In this document: piece by piece, positions 1-10,910 of the stretch
How positions within the stretch are numbered: the first letter of the stretch is position 1
How the letters are laid out: each line of letters starts with the position of its first letter
Assembly (NCBI GenBank): GCA_016110215.1
Contig: JADWQD010000001.1
Coordinates: forward strand, 434,001 to 498,000
Reading direction: 5' to 3'
Length of the DNA: 64,000 nt
DNA from: Capronia americana
Lineage: Eukaryota > Ascomycota > Eurotiomycetes > Chaetothyriales > Herpotrichiellaceae
Made by a program: the position numbers and the translations under genes
The notes under the pieces: generated by a model
What the model saw: only the letters and a program-made list of their open reading frames with translations
Database searches by the model: none
What the model was told of the DNA's origin: nothing

Positions 1-408
1 GCTCACTTCTTCCGTGCTCTTGGGCTTCAACACCAGCTTGGTGTGACCTCTGTACTTCTTCATCCAGTCCCTGTTAAAGGGTTCGAGATCATCCGTCGCG
101 TCCTTGGTCAAGCCATCAATGACAGCAGCATCGTCGCCCAGCGCAGACTTGAAGAACTGAACGTGTTCATCCGTGAGCTCTGAAAACCTCGAGTCGCGCT
201 TCAGGGAAGGGTACATATCCGTCGTATATTTAACATCGTGATGAGGTTCGGCCGGGTCGCTTCGCCGTCGACTTGTCGCTGAGAAGCTCCGCACGGGCTC
301 ATAGGAAGCCCGTATTGACTGGCACTGTGTGATTTGGGGTCGAAGGATTGAAGGCTTCCTTGTCTGGCGCAGAAAACGCGCAAGACCCCTTGAAGCCGAG
401 CCAGACAT
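1..408 (-). CDS. D-2-hydroxyglutarate dehydrogenase, mitochondrial (5' part, runs off the left edge)
   Basis: An open frame of 136 codons starts with ATG at 408 and runs without a stop to base 1. Residues 1 to about 50 are rich in Arg, Ser and Ala with no acidic residues early on, ending in RSFSATSRRR, which looks like a mitochondrial presequence and cleavage region. After it come family-typical stretches: FSELTDEHVQFF, VIDGLTKDATDDLEPFN, and DWMKKYRGHTKLVLKP just before STEEVS. These match the segment ahead of the FAD-binding domain in the FAD-linked D-lactate/D-2-hydroxyglutarate dehydrogenases, which oxidise D-2-hydroxyglutarate to 2-oxoglutarate in mitochondria. The catalytic domain lies outside the window. 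The final GTGAGC could be coding (VS, as in homologues) or an intron donor. Confidence 0.82.
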   Translation of the reverse strand, partial: MSGSASRGLARFLRQTRKPSILRPQITQCQSIRASYEPVRSFSATSRRRSDPAEPHHDVKYTTDMYPSLKRDSRFSELTDEHVQFFKSALGDDAAVIDGLTKDATDDLEPFNRDWMKKYRGHTKLVLKPKSTEEVS

Positions 409-952
409 CCTGGACAGCTCCATCAGTACCACAGCAAGGCCGACCTTGGAAAAAGTGAACTGCGCCACGAGGATATGGCACGATCAATGTACTCGAGACT
501 CGACCGAAAAGTGACGACAAGCGGCACGGCATTCGAGCCGAACATCGGCGCCGTACTTTTTCCGCTGCCATTGCCGTTAAAGCAGCGGTGACAACAAGCT
601 CGAGACCAGCTGAGTTGCGGGGAAGGCGCCCTGGGGCTAAGGCGGCAACTAACTTAGGCTTCCCTAAGCCTACTTTTAGGGGCATTTGCCAGAGCTTCGA
701 GCAACTGAGACTGAGACTGCATATGTATTTACCACTAATTATCCCGTAGTCACAGTGAATCTCCAACCTCCCCTCTGTAACTCTACATCACCGGTCTTGA
801 CACTGAGTGGACGTCCGGAACAATATCGCTCGAATTGCTGATCGATTGCCGAGCTCTGCGGGAAGCATATCGCGAGGTCAGCTTGTTTAAAGGACACCTG
901 ACATCTCACTCTCACTTTCCAAAACATTTGAATCCGAAATTCGACGACAATC
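409..952. promoter_or_regulatory. Divergent intergenic region
   Basis: This is non-coding sequence between the dehydrogenase gene (minus) and the luciferase-domain gene (plus), so it should hold both promoters. A C+A-rich leader with CATTTGAATCCGAAATTCG-type sequence precedes the ATG at 953. I see no RNA gene or convincing ORF. Confidence 0.5.
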
Positions 953-1738
953 ATGGATTCACTCGTCTCAGCACTCACGACTCAGTACCGCAGACTGCTC
1001 GATGCCATCAGCGCGCGTCCCCGTCAGGCAGTCTCAACAGCAACGGCCGCGGCGCTGACCGTCTCCCTCGCCTGGGTCATCAGTGACTTCTACGCCTGGA
1101 AATCCTTCGGCACAGGAGGAACGCCTCCAACCTGGGCTGGATACTGGCGCATGACCAAGATCCGGATCAATCGACTGCTTCTGTTCGGCAAGGATGATCT
1201 CTCCGACCCTTCACCACTCTCTTCAGCCGGACCCAAGTATCTCGATGGTAATGCAATTCCCGTGCGCGAAGGATCCAGACCAGCAATCATGGCTCGCACC
1301 ATGCCGCAGCGCCAAGTTCCCTACAAGTCCGACAGAGTTGAAGCAGGCGTCGAAGAGCGCGTGAAATCCATGATGGCCACGTTTGCAGCTCAACACCCCT
1401 CCATACTTGACCTTCGACCCAGCAAGACCGAAGGTGGGAGCACCGATGCAATCTACGCGAAGCCCGCACTGGAGACCCTCAACGACAGAGCAAAGAACAA
1501 CAAAATGCTTGGCACCGAGATCGCGCACGCTCATCCGTCTGATGGGAGCTTGCACGTGTGGCTTTCCGAGGCCGATGCAAAGACCGTGGTCGAGAAGGGG
1601 TGGGGAATGAGATTTCCTCTGAAGTTCATTGATAAGGGCTGGGCAATGGTCTATGCCCCGAGGACGATGGCCGAGGTGGATGTCATAGAGAAGATCGTGA
1701 AAGCGGGAATTGCCTGGATCGCTGGTGTTGAGGTTTAA
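953..1738 (+). CDS. Luciferase-domain protein (DUF5519 type), membrane-anchored
   Basis: An intronless gene of 261 residues. Residues about 27-47 form a hydrophobic segment (ATAAALTVSLAWVISDFYAW) that probably anchors the protein. The C-terminal half carries the conserved block of the fungal 'luciferase' domain: EIAHAHPSDGSLHVWLS, then EKGWGMRFPL, then MVYAPR. The name is historical: members are not shown to emit light, and a hydrolase or phospholipase-like role has been suggested for some. The start is the first ATG, directly after an upstream leader without other ATGs in frame. No substrate can be inferred. The gene is divergent from the dehydrogenase and not obviously tied to the polyketide cluster. 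Confidence 0.75.
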   Translation: MDSLVSALTTQYRRLLDAISARPRQAVSTATAAALTVSLAWVISDFYAWKSFGTGGTPPTWAGYWRMTKIRINRLLLFGKDDLSDPSPLSSAGPKYLDGNAIPVREGSRPAIMARTMPQRQVPYKSDRVEAGVEERVKSMMATFAAQHPSILDLRPSKTEGGSTDAIYAKPALETLNDRAKNNKMLGTEIAHAHPSDGSLHVWLSEADAKTVVEKGWGMRFPLKFIDKGWAMVYAPRTMAEVDVIEKIVKAGIAWIAGVEV

Positions 1739-2031
1739 ATCTGGGTGCTTGTTTCAGGAGATTAAGCACATCTCTGCTTCTACGGCCGTGGTCTCATTCT
1801 TGGCCCCGGCGTCTTGATATCTCAGTTCTCAGTTGAACCAGCGGGGTGTGGATGAGGACATCGCTGGGGCACACTCGCTTCTTGTTTCTGCCAACGTACC
1901 CTGGCCGTCAATACAATAGCAATAGTCTTGTTTGAATCTCGAAAACCGATTGCTTGCCTTCATATCTGACACTTGATGATTGATCATCGTCTTGCGCTGA
2001 CTCGCCATTTCCTTCCTTCCTCACTCCCACG

Positions 2032-3048
2032 TCACGCAAAGTTGGCCCTCTCACTCAACTGGTTCTCATACAACGGCAACCTCTCCACCTCCCTCACCCA
2101 CAGCCTCCAAGGCTTATCATGAAACGCCTCATTCATGACCGAACATCCCACGACCTGCTCCGCCGTGAGCGCCTGAAACCCGATCCCCATGCCCTCCCTG
2201 TGCGTTGTCTCGTTGTCAATCATCCCGCTCTGCGCAATACTCATGGCCTTTGTCTGCGCCTCGGCATTGATCCTCGTATAGATCCCGCGATACACGGCCG
2301 TGACGAGATCCCTCCCCACGACGGTGAACCCGTGGCGTCTCATCAACACGACCGTTTCTTTCGGAGTTTCTGCCGCGGACCCCTCGACCACGAACTGCTC
2401 GGCCAACGCGGCGCCGAAGCGCGCATTGTTGACCAGCATGTCCTGCTGCTCACCGTCTCGATACAGCGGGGCGATATCAAATACCTTGACGCCTTCGCTC
2501 CCCAGGAAGCCACTCATGTGGTAGACGGCCTTGAGCTTCACGCCCATGCTCACCACGTAAGGCAGGACCTCCTCGGCGTGTGAATGGATCACGCAGTTCA
2601 CGCTGCCGAACCGCTTGAAGATCTCCCCGTGGATGAACCGTTCCGAGTATCCCTTCTGGGCGTGAGGGTCTACGGGTGACGAATCGGAGACATTGTAGTG
2701 GATCAGGTCGGCTGGGGAGGAGACCATCGCGGGGGCCATCTGTGTGTGTTTTTGTGTGCCTTGTTAGCCTGTGGTCGTGCGAACGAGTATTAATACTTGC
2801 TCTAAGCCCCCGTCGCGGACATCGCGATAGCGACGACGACGACGACGGGGTCATTTAACACAAATAGATTATTTCCCTGAACTTACATATCCGCACATGA
2901 TATACTTGGTTGCGTCGAGGGGGTGGCGGATGGAGACGTGCCCGTACGCGTCGACCACGCCGTGGTGGTGGAGGATGTGGTTCGCGGATATGAGATCCCG
3001 GAGGGCGTTGGTGAGGATTTGTTCATCGGAGGACGAGGCGGTGGCCAT
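2032..3048 (-). CDS. Class II aldolase/adducin domain protein
   Basis: Two exons, 3048-2887 and 2739-2032, joined across a 147-base intron (2740-2886, donor GTAAGT, acceptor CACACAG), give 289 residues. The first exon contains ANHILHHHGVVDAYGHVSIR, the usual N-terminal block of the family. The zinc site is visible as His106 and His108 in VIHSHAEE and a third His near 190 in RRHGFTVVG. Family members cleave or isomerise small sugar phosphates or act on related hydroxy-acids; fungal versions of this length are mostly uncharacterised. The intron is about three times longer than most others in the window. The function assignment is to the fold and metal site only. Confidence 0.88.
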
Positions 3049-3813
3049 ATTGCGCTGTTCCGCTGTTCTGTTGTTCTGCCGTGCTGCTGAGTTGAGAGTT
3101 GGTGGTTTGCCTCGCTGCTAGTTACAGTATGTTGGTGGTTGTTTGGTGGTTCGGGTCTATCCTGCGTCACTGGTGATGTGTTGCTTCTTCTGTCCGATTT
3201 TGAATTGTCCCAGTATTGCCGGTAGTGTAGGACGGATCACACCCAGTTGAGGACTTTGGTCCAATCCAATACCGTGTCTGGACTTGGTGCTTGTCCTTGC
3301 TTGCGCTGATTTAATTAATAGTCCCGAGCAATCACGCTGGCTTGGATGACCTAGTCCCGAGCAATCACGCCGGGTTTGGATTACCAGTACTTCCGCGTCT
3401 TCAGCTCTGGGAGGCTAAACTTTGAGAAGTAGCTCGGTCATGCTCGGTCTCTCCGTTTTCAGTGGCACGCCATGGCTTCTTGCTGTCAGCTGCACTCCCG
3501 GCCACTTGAAGAGGAGCCAGGAGGTGGGGGCCCAGCAATGCCATCGGGCCGACACCTAAAATAGCGAAAAGCGGGGGACAGGGAACTGCCCGGGGAGTCA
3601 AGGTGGGGAGCCTAAACAGCCCTAGCCAGGTAACTACCGGCGAGTAACTGATATTGCTCGCATCGGAATTCACTGCAAGATGGGATTTCCAAAGTCCAAC
3701 TCATCTCAACTCAAGCGCAGTCTGTTTTGAGTTGTCCTCACAATTTCCAATAGCATCCCATCCACATCAGCGCCGCGACATGCCTGTCCGAATCCTCCGC
3801 TCACTGAGCCAAT
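3049..3813. other. Intergenic, no gene seen
   Basis: About 760 bases between the aldolase start and the 3' end of the ABM gene. It holds the aldolase promoter and a short tandem repeat at 3319-3385. The minus ORF at 3401-3673 has no family features, and I do not call it. Confidence 0.5.
3319..3385. repeat. Short tandem direct repeat, about 33 bp unit, two copies
   Basis: Two adjacent units begin with the identical 19 bases TAGTCCCGAGCAATCACGC at 3319-3337 and 3352-3370. Both continue with a similar TGG-CTTGGAT / CGG-GTTTGGAT tail. The second copy has drifted more at its end. It lies about 270-340 bases upstream of the aldolase ATG, so it could affect that promoter, but that is a guess. Confidence 0.8.
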
Positions 3814-4425
3814 TCAATCCAACTCCGCCCTCGTCACAAAGAAGAAATTTAGATCCGTCGGCACGGCGCGAAAGCCCTTGACATGCTCAATTGTGTTGAC
3901 GATTGCCTCTGTCGCCTCGTCCAGATTCTCCCATCCCGAAAAATTCACCCTCACTTCCGATTCATGTTTGTCCTTGCGAATATTCCAAGCGGAAACAGCG
4001 CCGTACCTCGCTCCTCCGATAGAGGCCGTCTTGGATGCAAACTGCTGATCAAAGTCCGTTCGATTGACACTATGCTTCGCGAACACTTCTCTTACTATGG
4101 CCAGCACTGGTGCGTCGAGGGGTATGCGCGATTGCTCCACGTCAATATAGTGCATCCAATCTATGCCCATCTGATCCTTGATCAGCTTGAGGATTTCGCC
4201 TTGTTGCGGAGAGCCGTCGAAACCGTGTTGATGGTGGTCCTTCGTCTCCCAAGCCCCAATAACGAACATGACCGACGGGTCATCGAGTTGTCTGTAGAAG
4301 ATGGTTTCTAGTTTGCTGTACTCCTCGATTACTCTCTTGACTTCTTTGAGGTTTCTCTTCAGCTGCGGGTCCTCCGCCGTGATGCCGTCCTTGAGACTGA
4401 TGTGCGCGAGTTCGATTATCGCCAT
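3814..4425 (-). CDS. Antibiotic-biosynthesis-monooxygenase (ABM) fold protein, two ferredoxin-like halves
   Basis: A single-exon gene of 203 residues. The pattern of a first strand MAIIELAHISLKDG, a helix, then VMFVIGAWETKDHHQHG is that of the dimeric alpha/beta-barrel ABM family. A second similar half follows (VREVFAKHSV ... EVRVNFSGWENLDEATEAI). ABM enzymes are cofactor-free oxygenases that often act on quinone or polyketide-like substrates, but many fungal members are stress or unknown-function proteins. It is transcribed divergently from the FAD monooxygenase at 5074, with 648 bases between the starts. That arrangement suggests joint control of two oxidative enzymes. Confidence 0.7.
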   Translation of the reverse strand: MAIIELAHISLKDGITAEDPQLKRNLKEVKRVIEEYSKLETIFYRQLDDPSVMFVIGAWETKDHHQHGFDGSPQQGEILKLIKDQMGIDWMHYIDVEQSRIPLDAPVLAIVREVFAKHSVNRTDFDQQFASKTASIGGARYGAVSAWNIRKDKHESEVRVNFSGWENLDEATEAIVNTIEHVKGFRAVPTDLNFFFVTRAELD

Positions 4426-5073
4426 CTTTGTCCCTCACGACATCGATGAAGTGGTGGATTGTAATTCAACTTGAAGCAGTCGCCTCAGGTGGCGTGATGC
4501 TGTACTGCGTGGTTGCTAGTGGGGTGTACTGTCAGCGATGTACAGCTTGGAGGGTCTTGGTACGGAGTCGATCATCTCCTGGCTTTCGGACAGCAGGTTT
4601 CTGATGTGCCTTGGTGGTTGGGCTGAAAGAGGCGGGGGTTCAGGCACAGGCTTGTCCTTATGCGGCAGATTCGCAGCGTCGTTACGGACTAAATGGGTGG
4701 CTAACCGCCTTGGGTGGGCAGAGAGGATTTGCTTCAGCTGGGTTGCTGATGTCGCGGGGTGAGATTTAGTTTCGGCGTGACAGCTGACAAGGCGATTTTG
4801 CGAGTTGCTGAGATTGGCTGGACACCGTAACGGAACGCTGCTTTCTGATATAACGCGGTGAAGCGAGCTCGATCAGTGACTCCTGCTGCTATTGTTGGAC
4901 CTACCGAAAACCCAGGCATTACGAGTGACAAGAAGCAGGTACCACTTCTACAGACAGGAGTGCTCCTTCCACGTGCTGTCCGAATCACATACAACTTGAC
5001 AACAGTCGCCCAGCCTTCACTCGCATCCTTGGATTTTGAACCATTCTACGTCGGCGGATAGAGCTCTGCGCAT
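4426..5073. promoter_or_regulatory. Shared promoter of ABM and FAD-monooxygenase genes
   Basis: 648 bases separate the two divergent ATGs, and no ORF with family features lies inside. No strong palindromic operator was seen by eye. Confidence 0.55.
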
Positions 5074-6490
5074 ATGGCTCAGCCACTTAGGGTCATCGTG
5101 GTAGGAGCAGGTAACTTTTCCATCCTTGCCTTCGGTTATACTCGCCTCTGACCCGAATCTCTTGACTAGGACTCTCCGGCTTGGCTCTTGCTCATGGCCT
5201 CAAGAAGGTGAATATGGAGAATGCGCGAAGGCCATGTTGGTACCTCGCTGACACTTGCTGCAGAATGGGATAGATTACGTTGTGGTAGAAAAGGAGAGTT
5301 CACCAAGAGATCGCAATTGGGGCGTTACGATTGCCTGGAGCCACCCGTTACTTGCCAAGTTACTGCCCGATGATCTGTACAAGCGACTGCCGGAGTGCCA
5401 GCCCGATCCAGGTCTTGATACAAAGGCGGCCGGGTTCGAGAGTGTCATCATTCGTGATGGGCAGACAGGCGCTACGATTGTGGAACCGCCGTTTCCAGGA
5501 GTCAGGAGGCTCAATATTCAGAAGACGAGGACTATCTGGGCAGAAGGGCTTAATGTCAAGGTAAGCCCCGGCGGGTCTGGTGCATCTTGCTCTGCTGATT
5601 CCCGTGTAGTTTGGCAAGACTGTCACTGATGTCGAACTCACCTCACATGGAGTGGAAGCACACTTTCACGATGGTACCTCGGAATCAGGCTCGGTGCTCG
5701 TCGGCAGTGATGGCGGTGGCTCATGGGTTCGCCGCTGGATGCTGGGCGACCAAGCATCCCCACGGGTGCTGCCGTACACCTTCCTGAATTTTCCTTTTCG
5801 CTACACGCGGGAGCAAGCACTCAAAATGGACAAGATGATGCACCCCATCGTGGATGTTGCTCCACACCCGAAGTCGATGTACCTTGGCATATTCTTGCTC
5901 GATAAGCCTGACTTGCAGAAACCTGAGACCTGGGTGTTCTATATCTTGGCAACCTGGGGGAAGCAGGATTCGGACTATGCCGAAGGGAGAAACATGGTCG
6001 ACGAGCTGCGACAGAGAATGGACGATTGGGCAGACCCTTACAAGTCGGCCGTGGAGTGGATACCAGAGGATACTCGTGCGAAAGCGGTGCCGCTGAAGAT
6101 CTGGGGACCTCCCGAGACAGGCTGGGACAATCGAGATGGCAGAATCACTCTGTCAGGAGACGCCGCTCACAGCATGACGTTCCGTAAGTGTTCTCCCTCG
6201 CTGATAGGACAAATGTCAACTGACGCGGAAGACATATAGATCGTGGCCAGGGCGCAAACAATGCAATTTGCGACAGCGAGAAATTCGTCTCGGTCATGAT
6301 CAAAGTCAAAAATGGCGAGAAGTCCTTGCATGAGGCGGTGAATGAGTATGACGCGGATGTGATAAGTCGAGGGAGAACAGAAGTCGAAGTGTCCAGGGTT
6401 CAGACCGATGCTTTTCATGACCACGCGAAGTTTCTCGACAGTCCGGTTGTGAAGCATGGCATCAAGCCGATGAGTGAGGTCAAGAAGTGA
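5074..6490 (+). CDS. FAD-dependent monooxygenase (salicylate hydroxylase / UbiH-like)
   Basis: Five exons (5074-5110, 5170-5207, 5264-5560, 5610-6183, 6240-6490), each junction with GT-AG and an intact frame, give 398 residues. The first two small exons build the N-terminal dinucleotide-binding fold, VIVVGAGLSGLALAHGL (GxGxxG), ending in an acidic VVVEKE. The second FAD motif is LVGSDGGGSWVRR and the third is ITLSGDAAHSMT followed by HRGQGANNAI. These are the three signatures of group A aromatic hydroxylases/epoxidases, which use NAD(P)H and O2. The substrate is unknown. It could tailor the polyketide of the nearby cluster, but CWC27 lies between, so membership is uncertain. Confidence 0.88.
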
Positions 6491-6603
6491 AACCCTTGAC
6501 GCAGATATCGAGGCCGCACGTTGGGTATTGATGGTGATGAAAGGGCACCTAAGTCGTGGTTCTGGAATCAAAAACTTCTGCGGTCAGGCTCTCGGTACCA
6601 TCA

Positions 6604-8271
6604 TCACCTTCTCTCCTTCCCCTTGCCTTTCTCCCTTCCCTTCCGCCTTTCAGCCTTCAGTTCTCGTTCCTTCTCCCGCGGGTCGATAACTACCAGTTCT
6701 TCCTCATTCTTCCTTTTCCACGTGAGATCTTTGCCCAAACGGTCCTTGGCAAATGATAATGAATGACTCAGCCACGTCTTTCCATCCTCATCAGGAGATT
6801 CTTCGGCTTCCTTATTGGTAGGGTCATCCCATTTCGAGCAGGATTGGCAGTTGGCTATGAAGTGCAGGTCACAGAGGGCGGCTTCTTCATCGTCCGTAGC
6901 GCCAACGGGGGTTGACATCCCTGTTTTGGAGGTGTTGTGGGAGTTGTCTTGTTCTTTGTCGTTATTGGCTGATAACTGGGGTTTCGGTTTCGCTGGTGCG
7001 TCCGCGGATTCAAGACGCGCTTTGAATGCATTGAGCATTTTCAATGCGGTAGCATCATCTTTGACGTTGGTTTCACCTGGGCGAGGACGCTTTCGGCCTC
7101 GCGTACTTGTTGCTGGAATCATTGCTTCTAATGCTGATTTCCTGGGTTTCGAAGAGTCGGCGGTCTCGACGTTCCGACGCATAGAGGCTTTCAAGGCGGC
7201 GATTTCGGCTTGTAAGGCGGATGTTTTGGATGTCGATATTGACGGCTCGTCGTCAGGTGTAGGTGAGCGGGATGGCGACTCGGGGTCTTTGAGAGGGAGC
7301 TGAGTCGTAGAATCGTGGAAAGAAGGTTTGCGACGGTGGGTTGGAGAAGGTGATTTTGGCTGTGGCACCGGACTTGCTTTTCGCTTTGCAGGGACATTGG
7401 ATGAGGGTGATGTTCGCAGTTCCGCAGTTCGAGGTTTATTAGCGATACCGTTCGCCTTTGGCTTCGACTCTGGGGTATCCCCTGCATCGATAATGGCAGG
7501 GTTGAATTTGGCCTTCTTAGGCCGTACAGCAACCTGGCCAGTATCATCATCTCCCTCGTCCCCTCCGAAGCTCAGAAGCGTCTTTCCGCCCTTCTTCTTG
7601 GGGGCTTTCTTCTTCGCAGGAGCCTCAATAAAGCGATCAGCGACTTTTTGCCGCTTCCTCATCTTCTGCCACGCCTCACCCTTGGGCATTTCAAGAACTT
7701 CAGCCTTGAGAAGCTTCTCAGGATACATTGGCCTTTCGCTGCCTTCCAAGAGCTCGCCTTCGGCAATCTTGACCACGTTGTAGATCCCATCTCCCTCGAC
7801 GCGACCAAACATGGTGCACTTCCCATCCAGTTCAGCCCTGCAATCTCCCAAAGTAATGAAGAACTGAGTGCCATATCCGGCCCCGGGACCGGTTCCCTTC
7901 GCCATGCCCACCAACCCTCTGCGGTTAAATTTTAACCGAGTGTGGATTTCATCTCCAAACACGATTTTCTCATCTTTCTCCCGACCCAGCAGTCTCGCCC
8001 AGTCTTCGTCATACCGTTCAAATTCACGGTCTTCATATATGTTTTGTCCGCCTTCGCCCGTTCCTGATGGGTCACCTGTTTGAATAACGAAGCCTGGGGA
8101 GACGCGATGGAATAGGTTATTGGTGTAATCCTCGTCGAGGACGTGCTGGAGGAAGTTCCTGCATGTTAAAGGCGTTTGGGCCGCGAACAGAGAAATTGTG
8201 AGAGGGCCGGCTGTTGTGTGAAGCAGGACCGAGGCGGTAGGAGGTGGTTCGGTCGTGTAGTGCGAGGACAT
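6604..8271 (-). CDS. CWC27: Spliceosome-associated cyclophilin CWC27
   Basis: A single-exon gene of 555 residues. Residues about 12-180 are a cyclophilin-type prolyl isomerase domain: GPLTISLFAAQTPLTCRNFL, FHRVSPGFVIQTGDPSGTG, and GTQFFITLGDCRAELDGKCT. Glu replaces the catalytic tryptophan-region residue of active cyclophilins (AELDGKCTMFGRV), as is usual in CWC27, so isomerase activity is probably weak or absent. The long C-terminal half is charged, rich in Lys, Pro and Ser, and ends in a coiled Arg/Lys/Glu tail. CWC27 binds the activated spliceosome together with CWC22. It is a housekeeping gene and probably marks the left limit of the accessory cluster. Confidence 0.9.
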   Translation of the reverse strand: MSSHYTTEPPPTASVLLHTTAGPLTISLFAAQTPLTCRNFLQHVLDEDYTNNLFHRVSPGFVIQTGDPSGTGEGGQNIYEDREFERYDEDWARLLGREKDEKIVFGDEIHTRLKFNRRGLVGMAKGTGPGAGYGTQFFITLGDCRAELDGKCTMFGRVEGDGIYNVVKIAEGELLEGSERPMYPEKLLKAEVLEMPKGEAWQKMRKRQKVADRFIEAPAKKKAPKKKGGKTLLSFGGDEGDDDTGQVAVRPKKAKFNPAIIDAGDTPESKPKANGIANKPRTAELRTSPSSNVPAKRKASPVPQPKSPSPTHRRKPSFHDSTTQLPLKDPESPSRSPTPDDEPSISTSKTSALQAEIAALKASMRRNVETADSSKPRKSALEAMIPATSTRGRKRPRPGETNVKDDATALKMLNAFKARLESADAPAKPKPQLSANNDKEQDNSHNTSKTGMSTPVGATDDEEAALCDLHFIANCQSCSKWDDPTNKEAEESPDEDGKTWLSHSLSFAKDRLGKDLTWKRKNEEELVVIDPREKERELKAERRKGREKGKGKERR

Positions 8272-9071
8272 GATGGCTGTTCAAATGGCTAGGTCCGTAG
8301 ACAGTTCCTGATATTCCCCATTCCGTCGGGAGACTTCGTCACAATTTCGGTCCGTCTTCTTGCTTCCTGCATCTCAACTGCAGGTGTTGACCTCCGCCAG
8401 TATTGTACCGGGGACGGTGTTTCTTTCTTCCGTGGACCTTGGCAGTTTTGTTCTGTTTTGTTCTTTTTTGTGCGTCGGTCATTACAAATTTCATCGAACC
8501 GTCTTTCGTTCTTGCTTGGGCCTTGTCCCAGAGTTTCGCCAGTGCCCCTGCTGGCAGGATTCTTCATGCATGAATCTGGCTTTGTTTGCATGCACCCGCC
8601 TCTGACGATCCCGAGGGAATGAAACATATCTGGAGCCAATTGCAAACTTCCCCGACTATGCCAACGCCATACCCCTCCGGTTCATGAGTCTCACAGGACT
8701 CGCGTTAGTTCTCCCTCCGCGCTCAATACATTCAAGTGTGGGCGCTCGGGCTGAGATCGCACCTTCGTTAGACGGGTGCCACACCACGCGCCACGCCCGT
8801 ACGTTGAGGCTGAACAGCGATTCGTCGATCACTACTTGCGGGCTCGACCGTCTACCACAAGAGGTAAGTCAATGCATCCGGCTACCTGGACTTGGATATT
8901 CTGTAATCCCTTCGGCATATGTTGCGCTTTTTGTGAGGGATGTGTGCTGGCCACAGCCGTTGGGTGCAAGAGCCAGCATGGATAAGACTCTCAATTTGAA
9001 GTATCCTTGTACACTTTTGCAATGCTGAACAATTGAAGAGCTATCATCGGGGCGTCGAGTTACTTGATTCA
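8272..9071. promoter_or_regulatory. Divergent intergenic region between CWC27 and the P450
   Basis: 800 bases without a supported ORF. It should contain the CWC27 promoter (proximal to 8272) and the P450 promoter (proximal to 9071). Several overlapping ORFs here use non-ATG starts and show no family features. Confidence 0.5.
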
Positions 9072-10684
9072 ATGATATCCATATTGTTGCGGTTGTTGCT
9101 GCTCCCTTTGCTTTATGGAGTGGCATATGTCTGTTATCTCTGTATCTATCGTCTGTTCTTCCACCCCCTTCGCAATTTTCCCGGCCCCAAACTCGCCGCA
9201 TTGACGTTCTGGTACGACAGCTACTATGACTATTTCTATGGGCCGTACACGGGCCGAGACAACTGGAACATCGAGAAGCTCCACCAAAAGTACGGACATG
9301 TGGTTCGAAAAAGTCCAGATGTGCTATCAATTGAGGATAATGAATTCTTCGAGGTGCTCTTCAACAGCGGGCGTCGAGACAAGTGGAACATCAGTGGAAA
9401 AGCAGCAAGCGGGTCTATTCAATCCACACTACACAGTGATCTCCACAAGAAACGCCGAGGAGCTTTGATGCGATTCTTCTCGAAACGCTCGGTTCTGAAG
9501 CTTGAACCTGTTATCGTTGCGAAGGTCGAGCAGTTGTCCGCAGGAGTCGAGCGCCATTTCCAATCGGGGCGAGTATTGCATGCTGGAACTGCATTTGCCG
9601 CACTGACTCTTGATGTCATTACCGACTATTGTTTCGACCAAAGCTTCGATTGCCTCTCTGATCCCGACTTTTCTCCCGAATGGAAGGAAACAATGACAGC
9701 CTTGTTCGATTTTGTCCCATATCTCAAGACCTTTGGGTGGACCCAAGCGTACCTGACCGCGTTGCCAAGCTCTCTGCTCGAGAACACGGCCCCGACCGTC
9801 AATCGCTTTACCGTGATGAAAGCGGCGAATCGTGAGACAATCCAGAAGCTCCATGACAACTGGCAGGCATCCAACGCTGAGAAGCATGACTCGGATAGGG
9901 TCTTCAGTGACAAACCCAATCGGACCATATTCTACGACATACTAGACAGTCAAGTCCTCCCGCCGGAGGAAAAGACGGTGGACAGGCTTGCCGACGAAGC
10001 CTTTGGGATGGTCGTCGCAGGAGGGGACACCGTAGGCAGAGCTCTGTCGAATCTGTTTTACCATCTCCACATGAACCCTGTCTGGCTCCATCAAACCCGC
10101 GCAGAGATTGACACAGCGATGCCGTCACCCACGCATCTAGCCAGTTTGTCCGATCTGGAGAATCTTCCAATCTTCACTGCGGCCATCAAGGAGACTCTCA
10201 GGGTCAGTAACCTCATCACAGAGAGGCTGGTCCTACTAGAGCCGGAGGAGACACTGGTGTACAACAACTGGGTCATCCCACCAAAGACCCCTATCTGTAT
10301 GAGCCTATGCTCTATGCATAACGATCCGAATGTCTTCCCAAACCCCAAAGCCTTCAATCCAGGCCGATGGATTGAAGCCAAGCAGACCGGGCAGAACTTG
10401 GACAAGTACTACGTTCCATTCGCCAAGGGTAGCCGGAGCTGCCTTGGCGTCAAGTGAGTATCTATCCGAATATTGCTTCATACGCTTGAGCTAATGGGTT
10501 ATCCAGTCTTGCGTATGCCGAGATATATCTTGCAGCAGCGGCGATTTTGAGAAGGTTCGAATTCGAATTGGATGATGATGTGGTTTGGGAAAGGGACATC
10601 GAGGTTGTCAGGAACTGCTTTGTTGGATTGGCGAGCCCAGAGTCAAAGGGCGTACGCTTCAGGATTTCGAGCATGCGGCAATGA
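9072..10684 (+). CDS. Cytochrome P450 monooxygenase (microsomal; resembles the trichodiene-oxygenase/CYP58 group)
   Basis: Two exons, 9072-10453 and 10507-10684, give 519 residues; the 53-base intron sits just after the haem cysteine. Residues 1-22 form the membrane anchor, followed by the proline hinge FHPLRNFPGPKLAALTFWYD. The I-helix oxygen-activation motif AGGDT is near residue 316, the K-helix ExxR is ETLR near 373, and the haem loop FAKGSRSCLG has its cysteine near 457. All key residues are present. The start is the ATG at 9072; the frame is open upstream but has no earlier ATG. The gene converges on PKS1 with only 226 bases between their ends. Oxidation of the polyketide product is the natural inference. 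Confidence 0.93.
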
Positions 10685-10910
10685 CAGGGTTGCAGAGGCT
10701 TCTGCAGACAATAGATGCTTGAGATATCTCAGCCTCATCCACTGCCACATAAACTGCCAAGAGACAATGCGGTGGATCACACAACATCATGAGCAGGAGC
10801 ATAAGGACATAAGCGCACAAGGAAAGTCCAGAGTCGGAACTCGAATTATCACGACTTCGCTATTCTTCTACAAAACTCAACGCCATCCCTAAGGCATTGT
10901 TTCTGTCTGC

